Source of the DNA: an uncultured Lachnospiraceae bacterium
GTDB taxonomy: Bacteria > Bacillota > Clostridia > Lachnospirales > Lachnospiraceae
Direction: 5' to 3'
Assembly: GCA_947566705.1 (NCBI GenBank)
Contig: CANOLA010000020.1
Coordinates: 1 to 41,545 of the forward strand
Length of the DNA: 41,545 bases
The translations under genes and the position numbers were made by a program. The notes beneath the pieces are model-generated. The model searched no databases and had not been told where the DNA came from. It saw only the letters and a list, made by a program, of their open reading frames with translations. Shown here one piece after another: positions 31,356 through 39,807 of this stretch. Every line of letters starts with the position of its first letter. Within the stretch, counting starts at the first letter, position 1.

Positions 31356-32846
31356 CTAACAGCGGTCCAGCTGCAGAAACTCCATGTATGCATCTGAAAA
31401 ATCCGGATGCAGTGCCAGTTCCACATATTTCATCTGACCTGCATACTGCGCTGCTGCTTCCCTTGCCTTCCGGGATATGGCAGCTGATACTGCACCATGC
31501 CCTGCAGCATTCCCGACAGCATCGGAAACATCACAGAGTTTTTGCGGAATCAGACCGATATCCGCTGCACTCTTTGGATTTAAAAAGGTACCGAAGCCGC
31601 CGGCAAGCAGTACTCTTTTTATCTGTGAAACAGCAGTCCCGCGCTCTTTCATTAAAATCCTGATTCCTGCCGCAACCGCCGCCTTTGCAAGCTGCAGCTT
31701 CCTGATATCCTCCTGGGTCACACAGACACTGCCTAACCAGATACATGCCTGCCCCTTGTAATCCCCCAGGTATTTCCGGTAAGCAACAGAAACCCTGCCT
31801 GCATCCGCAATCATGCCCGACCTGTCCACAATTCCCATATCCAGAAAAACGGAAAGCGCATCTAAAAGTCCCGAACCACAGATTCCTGCGGCTTCGGTAT
31901 TCCCAATAACCTCCGTCCGCAGACGGCGGCGGTCAAGGTACACATGGGAAATGGCGCCTCTCTGCGCCGGCATCCCCATGGTAATTTCCGCCCCTTCAAA
32001 TGCCGGACCCGCAGCAGTGGCGCAGCAGTGAAAGCTGCCTGTGTGTCCTAAAACAATTTCCCCGTTTGTACCAATATCCAGAAGAAGCGTTTCCCCGCTT
32101 TCGTGTCCTGGCATGACACAAAGTAAATCCGCGGTGATGTCCCCGCCGACATACCCTGACACCGCCGGCAGGATATACACCTGCGCACAAAGAGGAATAC
32201 CCAGATCCGTTCCTTTAAATTCTTTTCCAAAGTACTCCGCGGGCGTAAACGGCGCCTCCCCGACGGACGCCGGTGAAATTCCTGCAAGCAGGAGACACAT
32301 AACCGTATTTCCTGATATGGCAAGTCTTTTTATCTGCCCGCTTTTTCCTGTCTTTTGCATAAGCCCTGCCAGCATCTGTGTAATCTGCGCTGTAATCTGT
32401 TCATGCATCAGGGAAAGCGGCGCCTGGATTCTGGATACAATATCCGCACCGCTTTCCCGCTGTCTGTTATATTCACTGGCCGTTGCAAGCTTCCTGCCGT
32501 CTTTATCCAGAAGATGGCAGACAACGGTTGTGGTGCCGATATCACATGCGGCAAAATACCCCTGCTCACCGTCCGGTAAAAAGGAATAACCCTCACCATA
32601 CTCTGCGACAGCGGCATGCTCCTCCTCTGGAATGATAACTTCCATTCCATCTGATACTTTTGTGGTACAGGCTGTTTTTTCCCTGCCGTCTGCCTTTACC
32701 GCACATTTGCCGCACCTGCCCCTCCCGCCGCAGGGTGCTGGAACTGACGTTATTCCGTTTTCCTGCAGGACAGAAAGTATGGTTTCATCCCCTCTGCATG
32801 CAAGACTGTATTTTTTTTCGCCGCATATCACCTGTATCTGTATCAT
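31356..32846 (-). CDS. ASKHA-domain 2Fe-2S protein, RACo-like corrinoid activator
   Basis: 496 residues from ATG 32846 (AGGGG upstream; eight upstream codons rejected). The N-terminal plant-type 2Fe-2S ferredoxin domain has Cys39-x5-Cys45-x2-Cys48 and Cys60 (CGGRGRCGKC, TACTTK). The remainder is an ASKHA/DUF4445 domain with phosphate loops AACDIGTTTVVCHLLDKDG and LLLDIGTNGEIVLG, plus CGSGLLDAL. This architecture matches RACo, the ATP-dependent reductive activator of corrinoid proteins. A corrinoid methyltransferase or cobalamin-binding gene is not within the window, so its partner is unknown; metF, six genes downstream, suggests a link to one-carbon metabolism only loosely. It follows the M14 peptidase gene by 28 bases. 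Confidence 0.92.
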   Translation of the reverse strand: MIQIQVICGEKKYSLACRGDETILSVLQENGITSVPAPCGGRGRCGKCAVKADGREKTACTTKVSDGMEVIIPEEEHAAVAEYGEGYSFLPDGEQGYFAACDIGTTTVVCHLLDKDGRKLATASEYNRQRESGADIVSRIQAPLSLMHEQITAQITQMLAGLMQKTGKSGQIKRLAISGNTVMCLLLAGISPASVGEAPFTPAEYFGKEFKGTDLGIPLCAQVYILPAVSGYVGGDITADLLCVMPGHESGETLLLDIGTNGEIVLGHTGSFHCCATAAGPAFEGAEITMGMPAQRGAISHVYLDRRRLRTEVIGNTEAAGICGSGLLDALSVFLDMGIVDRSGMIADAGRVSVAYRKYLGDYKGQACIWLGSVCVTQEDIRKLQLAKAAVAAGIRILMKERGTAVSQIKRVLLAGGFGTFLNPKSAADIGLIPQKLCDVSDAVGNAAGHGAVSAAISRKAREAAAQYAGQMKYVELALHPDFSDAYMEFLQLDRC

Positions 32847-32874
32847 GAATTCCCCTGCTGTCTGTGGCACTCTC

Positions 32875-34137
32875 CTACAGTAACTGTGTCATTCCACCTA
32901 TCAGTATTCCCACATTGTCGGCATATATTTTTGAAAACTGCTCCATCGGCAGCGGATTTGTGCCAAGTCCCGCTTCAATGGTATATCCCGGTCTGTCATA
33001 ATCCTGGATAAACCAGTCTTTGTATCCTGCATAACCGGAGGCAAGCGGGGTCTCTTCCACCCGGTAACCGCTGACACTGGAAAAATACTGTGCAATCTGG
33101 CGTGAACCTGCCGGATTGTAATCCAGAAAACGCCAGTAAATCACTTCCCCCTGCGTATGGTAGGCAAGAATCAGTGCAAAATCCCTGCTTCTTGTAAACT
33201 CATACATCGCAATGCTTTCCGGTGCGGAAAGCGGCGTCGGTCCCACATAATCGCGCGGGGCAGGACTGCTGTATCCCTGTGCAAATTTGATTTTCTTTGC
33301 CTCTTCCCAGCCTGCCGGAAACTGGAGGTTTAAATCCGTCCCTTCAATGTTTGCCTTCCATCCATCCGGAAAAGGAATAGCCGGAAAAGCATTTCCTATG
33401 CGTACTGCCTGCCGGTAAAACCGGCCTGTATCCAGTATTCCGTTTACAAGGTCCACGCCATCAGGATTTACAAGCGGTATCAGGTAAAGTGAAAATTCTT
33501 CAAATAAGCGTTCCGGATATACACCCTCATATGCTGTTTCCTTCGCATATGCATCCAGTATCTGTTCTGCAAATTTTAACAGAACGGGGGTTGTAATACT
33601 TTCATTTGCATGAAAACTGGCATTGTATGCAACATCAGTAGGACCGTTTCCAATTTTTAAATAGGGAATCGGCGTTCCCATCACACTGTTTCCAATCTTT
33701 CCAGTTGCAAGGTACGGATACCTTGCCTGCAGTCCCTCAATAATCCAGCTGACAAGAACGGAAGAATATGGTACATCTTCCGGAACGAGCGGAAACGGAT
33801 ACGGTACAACAATAATCGTTCCCGTACGGAGACTGTCTGCTTTCAGCCCCGGATTTGCCCGGGTGACTGCATCGACTGTCGTACCATATGTTTCGGCAAT
33901 CCTGTAAAGACTGTCCCCGCTTTCTATTGTATGTGTCACATATCCCCGCAGATAGGGAAGCAGCATTTCCCACTGGGCATCAGCTGCCACGCAGTTTCCC
34001 CCTGTTATACGCTCCAGTGCCTCACAGGTTTTTGGTCCGAACACACCATCCACTGAAATGTCCTGCCCTGCACGCTTTAATGCAAGCTGAAGGTACTTTA
34101 CCAGAGTACCCTCATTTCCCGGATATAATTCTCTCAT
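32875..34137 (-). CDS. LysM/PG-binding M14 metallopeptidase (gamma-D-glutamyl-diamino acid endopeptidase type)
   Basis: 420 residues from ATG 34137 (a GTG three codons earlier is possible). Domain order: a peptidoglycan-binding-1 domain (about 5-50, LQLALKRAGQ, DGVFGPKTCEAL), a LysM domain (about 67-112, HTIESGDSLYRIAETYGTTV) and an M14 zinc carboxypeptidase domain from about 125. Zinc ligands are HANE (His176, Glu179) and His in LAYHTQGE; the catalytic Glu is in YTIEAGLG. This architecture matches gamma-D-glutamyl-meso-DAP peptidase I of bacilli, which cleaves stem peptides. No signal peptide is visible, so it may act inside the cell or in the forespore. It lies 63 bases after the chemoreceptor gene. 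Confidence 0.93.
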   Translation of the reverse strand: MRELYPGNEGTLVKYLQLALKRAGQDISVDGVFGPKTCEALERITGGNCVAADAQWEMLLPYLRGYVTHTIESGDSLYRIAETYGTTVDAVTRANPGLKADSLRTGTIIVVPYPFPLVPEDVPYSSVLVSWIIEGLQARYPYLATGKIGNSVMGTPIPYLKIGNGPTDVAYNASFHANESITTPVLLKFAEQILDAYAKETAYEGVYPERLFEEFSLYLIPLVNPDGVDLVNGILDTGRFYRQAVRIGNAFPAIPFPDGWKANIEGTDLNLQFPAGWEEAKKIKFAQGYSSPAPRDYVGPTPLSAPESIAMYEFTRSRDFALILAYHTQGEVIYWRFLDYNPAGSRQIAQYFSSVSGYRVEETPLASGYAGYKDWFIQDYDRPGYTIEAGLGTNPLPMEQFSKIYADNVGILIGGMTQLL

Positions 34138-34200
34138 AACATTCACGCCTGCTCTGTTTCTTAACTCTATTCTATGAGAGAAGCCTAAATTATGCCACTG

Positions 34201-35937
34201 TTAATTTCCGGAGGGATTATTGGATGCATGTTCCTCCCGGAGCTTAAACTGGGAAATCATTCCCTTTAAAGTCTCGGCTTCCGCGGAAAGTTCCTGGCTG
34301 ACTGCCGAGGTTTCTTCTGCTGATGCAGAATTGCTCTGTACCACACTTGAAATCTGTTCAATTCCCTGTTCAACATTTTTTAACAGATCCGCCTGTTCCC
34401 CGGATGCCTTTGCCGAAGCAGAAGAAATCTCGGCAAATCCTGACATGCTGGAAAGTACGCTGCTGATGACTTCCATCGTGCGCTTTGTAATTTCGTTGCC
34501 GTTTGTAATTTCATTTAAGGCTTTTCCAATCAGCTCCCTGGTTGTAACTGCTGACTTTGCACTGTCAGCCGCAAGGCTTCCAATCTGGTCCGCTACCACA
34601 GCAAATCCCCTTCCGGCTTCTCCGGCACGCGCTGCTTCTATGGATGCATTTAATGACAGCAGGTTTGTCTGGGAGGCAATATCCTCTATTGCGCCGATAA
34701 TATTTTCAATTTCATGGGACGTCTCTGTAATCCGCTCCATGGCTTCCATCAGAAGCTCCATTTCTTCACGGCTTTTTTCCGCATCCTGTTCTGACTGGCG
34801 TACCATTTCTGCAGCGTTTAAAGCATCCTCTGCGCTCTTTTCGGCAATCTTTGTTACATTTTCTATAGTCGCTGTCAGCTCTTCCACTGCACCTGCCTGG
34901 TCGGTAGCGCCCTCAGCCAGAGCCTGGGCGCTGTCTGCCATCTGGCCGGAACCAAATGCAACCTGGTCGGATGCCGTATTTATATTCAGCAGGGTGCTGC
35001 TAAGCTGGTGGTTTAATCTGCGGATGCTTACCAGCAGCTTTTCAAAGTCGCCGACGTATTTTTCCTCTTCTTTCACATGAACCTGAAAATTACCATCCGC
35101 CATCTGTTCAAGTACCGAACCGCAGTCCTGTATGATGTGCTTTAATTTTGCACAGGTTTCCCTGAAATCATCTGCAAGAACTCCCATTTCATCTTCACTG
35201 ACATAGTCAATTTCAATATCAAGGTTTCCCTCGCTTAACCTGTGGGAAACCTGTCCCAGCTCTTTTAACGGTTTTTTGATGGAACCTGACAAAATATTTG
35301 CCATCCGGATACAGAACTGTGAACTTACAAATCCCAGTACAACCAGCAGGATATTAATGATAATTCCAAGGATGACCGACCTCTGATACGCACTGGATGC
35401 CTGATGGTCTGCCTGTTCCCCGATTTGTTCCAGTATTTCCGTCAGTGCGTCAGAATTACCGGCATAATCAGATGAAAACAGCGCAAATGCATCTGTCCGC
35501 TTGTTTTCTTCCACCATCTTAACCAGGGTATCTGTTGTTTCAGCTACTTTTTCTTTTATACTGTCTAACTGTTCTGTTTTTCCCGTATCCAGATCCTGTT
35601 CCAGCTCGTCCAGCGTTTTCTGGAACATCTCCATGTTTGAACTTACATCCGCAATCCTGCTTTTTATTTCTTCTGAATCTTTGGCAGACAATGCCCAGAG
35701 AATATCCTCTGTAATATCCTTCATCTCCAGCCGCGCCTGCATCTGCAGTTCCATATTATGATAATATGTATGATAAAATTTGCTGTAATTGATATTAATA
35801 AATATAAATCCTATAACTGCAACTGCAATCGGAATAACAAAACCAGAAATAATTATAGTAAAAGCTTTTTTCATCTTTTCACTTATTTTTAGATTTTTCA
35901 GCTTCCCTTCCATATTTCCCCAGATATTTCCAGCCAT
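34201..35937 (-). CDS. Methyl-accepting chemotaxis protein with four-helix-bundle sensor
   Basis: 578 residues. TM1 at about 25-47 ([20 protein letters not shown]), an extracytoplasmic helical sensor (about 50-190), TM2 at about 188-212 ([20 protein letters not shown]), a HAMP domain ([20 protein letters not shown]) and a second HAMP-like copy ([10 protein letters not shown]). The signalling hairpin tip is intact ([20 protein letters not shown], then [20 protein letters not shown]). It ends HASNNPSGN, without a CheR-docking pentapeptide. It should signal to CheA/CheW, none of which is in the window. A promoter is at 35992-36020, and GGGAGGAG precedes ATG. Confidence 0.96.
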   Translation of the reverse strand: MAGNIWGNMEGKLKNLKISEKMKKAFTIIISGFVIPIAVAVIGFIFININYSKFYHTYYHNMELQMQARLEMKDITEDILWALSAKDSEEIKSRIADVSSNMEMFQKTLDELEQDLDTGKTEQLDSIKEKVAETTDTLVKMVEENKRTDAFALFSSDYAGNSDALTEILEQIGEQADHQASSAYQRSVILGIIINILLVVLGFVSSQFCIRMANILSGSIKKPLKELGQVSHRLSEGNLDIEIDYVSEDEMGVLADDFRETCAKLKHIIQDCGSVLEQMADGNFQVHVKEEEKYVGDFEKLLVSIRRLNHQLSSTLLNINTASDQVAFGSGQMADSAQALAEGATDQAGAVEELTATIENVTKIAEKSAEDALNAAEMVRQSEQDAEKSREEMELLMEAMERITETSHEIENIIGAIEDIASQTNLLSLNASIEAARAGEAGRGFAVVADQIGSLAADSAKSAVTTRELIGKALNEITNGNEITKRTMEVISSVLSSMSGFAEISSASAKASGEQADLLKNVEQGIEQISSVVQSNSASAEETSAVSQELSAEAETLKGMISQFKLREEHASNNPSGN

Positions 35938-35991
35938 CAGTGCTCCTCCCTGTATGTTTTTTCCAGTATTTTATCTTAAAAGAACAGTTCC

Positions 35992-36020
35992 ATTTTACCA
36001 CTTTTTCCAGCCACATTCAA
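35992..36020 (-). promoter_or_regulatory. Chemoreceptor promoter
   Basis: On the minus strand, TTGAAT (36020-36015), a 17-base spacer and TAAAAT (35997-35992). Divergent from the thrH promoter, with 29 bases between the two -35 boxes. It may also drive the downstream genes of the long minus-strand run. Confidence 0.7.
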
Positions 36021-36049
36021 TCATAAACCCGAAACGTGCGAAAAAACGT

Positions 36050-36077
36050 TTGCCATTCTGCGTCTGTATGGTATACT
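36050..36077 (+). promoter_or_regulatory. thrH-like gene promoter
   Basis: TTGCCA (36050-36055), a 16-base spacer and TATACT (36072-36077). The start codon is 28 bases past the -10 box, with GGAGG at 36096-36100. Confidence 0.75.
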
Positions 36078-36105
36078 CTTAAAAGAAAATAAAACGGAGG
36101 AATAC

Positions 36106-36708
36106 ATGATGAATATTGTATGTTTGGACTTAGAAGGCGTACTTGTACCGGAAATATGGATTGCTTTTGCCGAAGCGAGCGGCATACCGGAACTGAAAAG
36201 AACCACAAGGGATGAGCCGGATTATGATAAGCTGATGACCTGGAGGCTTGGTATTTTAAAGGAACACGGACTTGGATTAAAGGAAATCCAGGAAACAATT
36301 GCAGGCATTAACCCGATTCCCGGCGCGAAAGAATTTCTTGATGAGCTCCGCTCCCTCACACAGGTGATTATTATCAGTGATACTTTTGAACAGTTTGCAG
36401 GTCCCCTGATGAAAAAGCTGGGATATCCTACAATCTTCTGTAACTCACTGGAAGTATCGGAAAGCGGTAAGATTACCGGATACCGGATGCGCTGTGAGCA
36501 GTCAAAGCTTACCACGGTAAAGGCACTGCAGTCCATTGGCTATGAAACTATTGCAGCCGGTGACAGCCACAATGACCTTGGCATGATAAAAGCCTCCAAA
36601 GCCGGATTTCTTTTTAAAAGTACGGAACAAATCAAGGCGGATCATCCGGATATTCCGGCATTTGAAACGTATGACGAGTTTCTTTCTGCAATTAAGAAGT
36701 GTCTGTAA
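36106..36708 (+). CDS. thrH: ThrH-like phosphoserine phosphatase / homoserine phosphotransferase
   Basis: 200 residues, HAD superfamily. LDLEGVLVPEIWIAFAEASG is the distinctive N-terminal motif of ThrH, with the nucleophile Asp near residue 8. The later motifs are VIIISDTFEQFAGPL (motif II Ser) and GYETIAAGDSHNDLGMI (motif IV Asp pair). ThrH dephosphorylates phosphoserine and can transfer the phosphate to homoserine. The protein is standalone, with its own promoter and GGAGG. The second Met (one codon later) is an equally possible start. Its 3-prime end faces the DUF362 gene across a 69-base gap. Confidence 0.92.
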   Translation: MMNIVCLDLEGVLVPEIWIAFAEASGIPELKRTTRDEPDYDKLMTWRLGILKEHGLGLKEIQETIAGINPIPGAKEFLDELRSLTQVIIISDTFEQFAGPLMKKLGYPTIFCNSLEVSESGKITGYRMRCEQSKLTTVKALQSIGYETIAAGDSHNDLGMIKASKAGFLFKSTEQIKADHPDIPAFETYDEFLSAIKKCL

Positions 36709-36729
36709 TTTAACAGTTTGTGAAAACAT

Positions 36730-36758
36730 GTCCCCCGGCACCTGCGGTACCAGGGGAC
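36730..36758. terminator. Hairpin between convergent genes
   Basis: GTCCCC (36730-36735) pairs with GGGGAC (36753-36758), with an inner GGCACC/GGTACC partial stem. It lies between the stops of the thrH and DUF362 genes. The T run after it is weak on both strands, so termination is only probable. Confidence 0.55.
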
Positions 36759-36777
36759 TTTCATGTGTACGGTTCTT

Positions 36778-37641
36778 TTATAGCCGGATTAACTCATATT
36801 CCCTGCTGCCAAAGCCCAGCTTTGCAGCAGCTTCCACGGTATGGATACCGTTTCTGGACTCAATACGTTCAATCAGATGGTCTTTTCCTGCGTCATCTGA
36901 CTGGTAAACAATGTCCAGACATGCCTGATCCAGCGCAACCGGATCCAGGGATGCCAGAATGCCGATATCCTTCATGCACGGATCTTCTGCAACTGCGCAG
37001 CAGTCACAGTCCACGGACATATTTGCCATTACATTGATAAATGCCATCTTTCCTTTAAAATAATCCACTATGGATGCCGCTGCATCTGCCATGGATTCTA
37101 AGAATGAATCATGGTCGGACGTCCACATGTCCTCCTCCACGCCTGCCCCGTGGATATATGCCTTACCATGTGCGGATGCTATGCCTATGGAAATATTTTT
37201 CAGCGCACCGCCAAAGCCTCCCATCGGGTGTCCCTTAAAATGTGACAGGACAAGCATGGAGTCATAATTTTTCATATGGCTTCCCACAAAATTCTTCTGA
37301 ATCATGTTTCCGCCCGGTATGGCAAGCTCCATCTCACCCTCTTCATCCATAATATCAACAGGCGCCACATCCGTCCAGCCGTGAAGCTTCATGGTTTCCT
37401 TATGGTCTGCTGTTGTATTGCGCTTTCCTTCATAAGCGGTATTGCATTCCACAATGGTACCATTTACCCTGTCAATCACCGGCTTCCAAATTTCGGGACG
37501 GATAAAATTCTGGTTCCCGACCTCGCCGGAATGCAGCTTGACTGCAACATTGCCGGAAAGGGTAATGCCAAGGCTGTCGTACAGCGCTGTTACCGCCTCG
37601 GGGGTTATTTCTTTCATCATGTAAACTTTTGCTTTATTCAT
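36778..37641 (-). CDS. DUF362-family protein
   Basis: 287 residues. The DUF362 pattern is clear: VAVKLHSGEVGNQNFIRPE, NTAYEGKRNTTADHKETM, LVLSHFKGHPMGGFGGALKN and INVMANMSVDCDCCAVAEDP. The Cys cluster CDCC and a later Cys may bind a metal or cluster; no separate ferredoxin 4Fe-4S repeat is seen. The biochemical activity of DUF362 proteins is poorly defined. AAGGAGGG precedes ATG, and a consensus promoter lies at 37692-37720. It is transcribed alone towards thrH. Confidence 0.9.
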   Translation of the reverse strand: MNKAKVYMMKEITPEAVTALYDSLGITLSGNVAVKLHSGEVGNQNFIRPEIWKPVIDRVNGTIVECNTAYEGKRNTTADHKETMKLHGWTDVAPVDIMDEEGEMELAIPGGNMIQKNFVGSHMKNYDSMLVLSHFKGHPMGGFGGALKNISIGIASAHGKAYIHGAGVEEDMWTSDHDSFLESMADAAASIVDYFKGKMAFINVMANMSVDCDCCAVAEDPCMKDIGILASLDPVALDQACLDIVYQSDDAGKDHLIERIESRNGIHTVEAAAKLGFGSREYELIRL

Positions 37642-37691
37642 TGTGCCCTCCTTCAGTACTGTTGTTTTCCTTCTGGGACGTTTCTTGTTCT

Positions 37692-37720
37692 ATTATAAAC
37701 GGTTTGGAGGGACAGTACAA
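37692..37720 (-). promoter_or_regulatory. DUF362 gene promoter
   Basis: On the minus strand, TTGTAC (37720-37715), a 17-base spacer and a perfect TATAAT (37697-37692). It lies just past the end of the defence-like cassette; no clear terminator separates the two. Confidence 0.8.
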
Positions 37721-37760
37721 GAGTTTGCGGTTTACTTTTTTCGGGGCAGAAGGTTCTGAT

Positions 37761-38696
37761 TCAGATTGTCGTGTGATTCTTTGTGGGTAAATGTTTTCCT
37801 ACATAACCTATAATACCAGCCTTCTTCTCTGCATCCGGCAAAAAGTGTATCCTTCCTGGAAAATCTCCGGAAAAGCTAATATGCCAGGAAAAAAATGCCT
37901 GTCTTTTATCCGGGAGTTCAAAAATTCTCATTTTTCTCAGGCTGCCATTATTTTTTACGCTCTCTGATTCCTCCCTGCATCTAAATCCAACTTTGTCTTT
38001 CTCAAATTTCCCATCATAATTCTTAAAATAATCTTCCAGTACCTGCAGTCTTTTCATGATTGTTTTGATATGTAAGGAATTTCGGGCTTCTTCCAACTGC
38101 TTTTTCACACATTCACAAAAAATCAGGTGGGGATAGATACTTTCTCTTTTTTCCCACAATTCCCTGCTGGAAGATACCATGCGAAAAACTTTTTGTTTTT
38201 CCTCTGACACAAGACTGTCAACATGTTCTGGCAAACAGCAGTTTCTTACAACCGCCTCCTTATCAGCTTCTTCAGCTGAAATATAGATTCCCCTGATTTC
38301 TTCTTGTTTCCACAAGGAAAACGTTTGCAGACTTACCACATAATTTTCCATTTCATAAGCAAAAAGACAGCCAATTGCACTTACACTTTTTCCATTTGGC
38401 AGTTCTGTCATAAATTCGCTGCCTAAAAACTCATTCTTATCCAGTAACTGCCGCTTATTTACCATCCTGCGGAACAAATCCTTTTCCTTTCTGGGCACTT
38501 CAGGATTCTTCAGCCAACTGTATATTGTATATCCAGGTGCAAATTCTTCCAAAAACAACTCCTGCGTACAATAGAAATCAGAATCCTTTTTATCTGTCGT
38601 AATCTTATGGCACACACTTAAAAATCGGCTCATAATACCATTAAACTCTTTTGGATCATTTTCCACAGACACAATAGATAATTCATTTAAAATCAT
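37761..38696 (-). CDS. Unrecognised third protein of the DUF262/DUF3696 cassette
   Basis: 311 residues, soluble, no signal peptide or membrane segment. The N-terminal half is helical and charged (TQELFLEEFAPGYTIYSWLK), the middle has a helical stretch with Cys (PHLIFCECVKKQLEEA), and the C-terminus is beta-rich (FFSWHISFSGDF, GRIHFLPD, IIGYVGKHLPTKN). The gene starts 19 bases after the ATPase stop and is the last of three same-strand genes, so it very likely works with them. The AGAGGG site is distant and start assignment is moderate. The domain family is not recognised; it could be an effector or specificity factor, but nothing catalytic can be named. Confidence 0.75.
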   Translation of the reverse strand: MILNELSIVSVENDPKEFNGIMSRFLSVCHKITTDKKDSDFYCTQELFLEEFAPGYTIYSWLKNPEVPRKEKDLFRRMVNKRQLLDKNEFLGSEFMTELPNGKSVSAIGCLFAYEMENYVVSLQTFSLWKQEEIRGIYISAEEADKEAVVRNCCLPEHVDSLVSEEKQKVFRMVSSSRELWEKRESIYPHLIFCECVKKQLEEARNSLHIKTIMKRLQVLEDYFKNYDGKFEKDKVGFRCREESESVKNNGSLRKMRIFELPDKRQAFFSWHISFSGDFPGRIHFLPDAEKKAGIIGYVGKHLPTKNHTTI

Positions 38697-38715
38697 TTGT
38701 ATTTTATCCCTCTGT

Positions 38716-39807
38716 CTAAAAAAGTAAATCTATCGCCTTATCCCATTCATCAAAAAAACCTTCCGGCCAGTTTGTCAGGCTGCCATCTTCTAAAATCTCT
38801 GGTGATGTTTTCTCATGTTTCCAGATTCCATCTTCCTCATACACTCCAAAATAATGAATCCCAACCTTTCCTGACTGGATTTTTCCTTGTTTTACTGCAA
38901 GGCGCACTCCATTCAGCACATGGTCACTATGGGTTTCCATAATAATCTGTACACCGTTGGCAGCCGCTTTTGCCGCAAGCTCGCCAATCTGTCTCTGTCC
39001 CTTCGGATGGAGATGCGCTTCCGGATTTTCAATAATCAGCAAATCCCCTTTCCTTGCTTTCAATAATGCAACCACCACTGGAAGCACATAAGAAACCCCA
39101 TATCCCATATTGACAGCATTGGCGGATTCCTCCCCCATCCTGCTCTGTTTTGCATATCTAAGTCCCATCATATTTGCATCCAGATACGGCACTGCCTTAA
39201 CTTTTATTCCCGGAGAAATCTCTGACATCCATGCATTGACCTGCAGTTCCAGTGTACTGCTTTCTTCCCTGTCATGCTTCATATTTTTATATACCTGCAG
39301 ATCACTTCCAAGAATATAAAGACTGGATATGGTATGCTCTCCTTTTATGCCTACCTGTGAGGATGAGTAACCCTCCCTTTCCAAATCATCATAATATCTT
39401 CTGGGTCCCAGACGTTCTGCAGAAATGTATTCAAATCCAGCACCGCCCATAATTTCCGGTTCCAGATGTATAATTCTGTTTGATAAAAGAAGGGCATCTT
39501 TGTCTGAATCATACCTGCATTCAAAACTATCCGAATCTTCTTTTACAGAAATACAAATCTCATCATCCGTTTTATACCAATAAGAAATATCCTTCAGTGT
39601 TCCAAGACTAACATACTTTCCATTCAGAAGTGCATTATTTTCTCTCCCTGGCATCACCCTTTCATATGTCTGGCGCAAAAGAAGCAATGCCTGGATAATT
39701 GTAGACTTTCCCATGCCATTAATACCAGTAAAAAGGTTTAGTTCCCTGCATTCCACAGAAATATTTTCAAAACACTTAAAATTCTTCACATAAATACTTC
39801 TAACCAT
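38716..39807 (-). CDS. AAA/SMC-like ATPase with DUF3696 C-terminus
   Basis: 363 residues from ATG 39807 (AGGGGGA upstream; six upstream codons rejected). An ABC/SMC-like ATPase: YVKNFKCFENISVEC at the start, Walker A GINGMGKST (28-36), signature-like VNMGYGVSYVLPVVVALL, Walker B LLIIENPEAHLHPKGQ and His-loop METHSDHVLNG. The C-terminus SLTNWPEGFFDEWDKAIDLL matches the DUF3696 motif (WPxGFFD). Similar ATPases pair with nucleases or DUF262 proteins in predicted phage-defence operons. Its start overlaps the DUF262 stop by eight bases, so the two are translationally coupled. Confidence 0.92.
   Translation of the reverse strand: MVRSIYVKNFKCFENISVECRELNLFTGINGMGKSTIIQALLLLRQTYERVMPGRENNALLNGKYVSLGTLKDISYWYKTDDEICISVKEDSDSFECRYDSDKDALLLSNRIIHLEPEIMGGAGFEYISAERLGPRRYYDDLEREGYSSSQVGIKGEHTISSLYILGSDLQVYKNMKHDREESSTLELQVNAWMSEISPGIKVKAVPYLDANMMGLRYAKQSRMGEESANAVNMGYGVSYVLPVVVALLKARKGDLLIIENPEAHLHPKGQRQIGELAAKAAANGVQIIMETHSDHVLNGVRLAVKQGKIQSGKVGIHYFGVYEEDGIWKHEKTSPEILEDGSLTNWPEGFFDEWDKAIDLLF

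Noticed and set aside
34220-35080. 286-codon plus-strand frame antisense to the chemoreceptor
   Set aside because: Its Ser/Ala-rich low-complexity product mirrors the repetitive codons of the chemoreceptor; there is no start signal.
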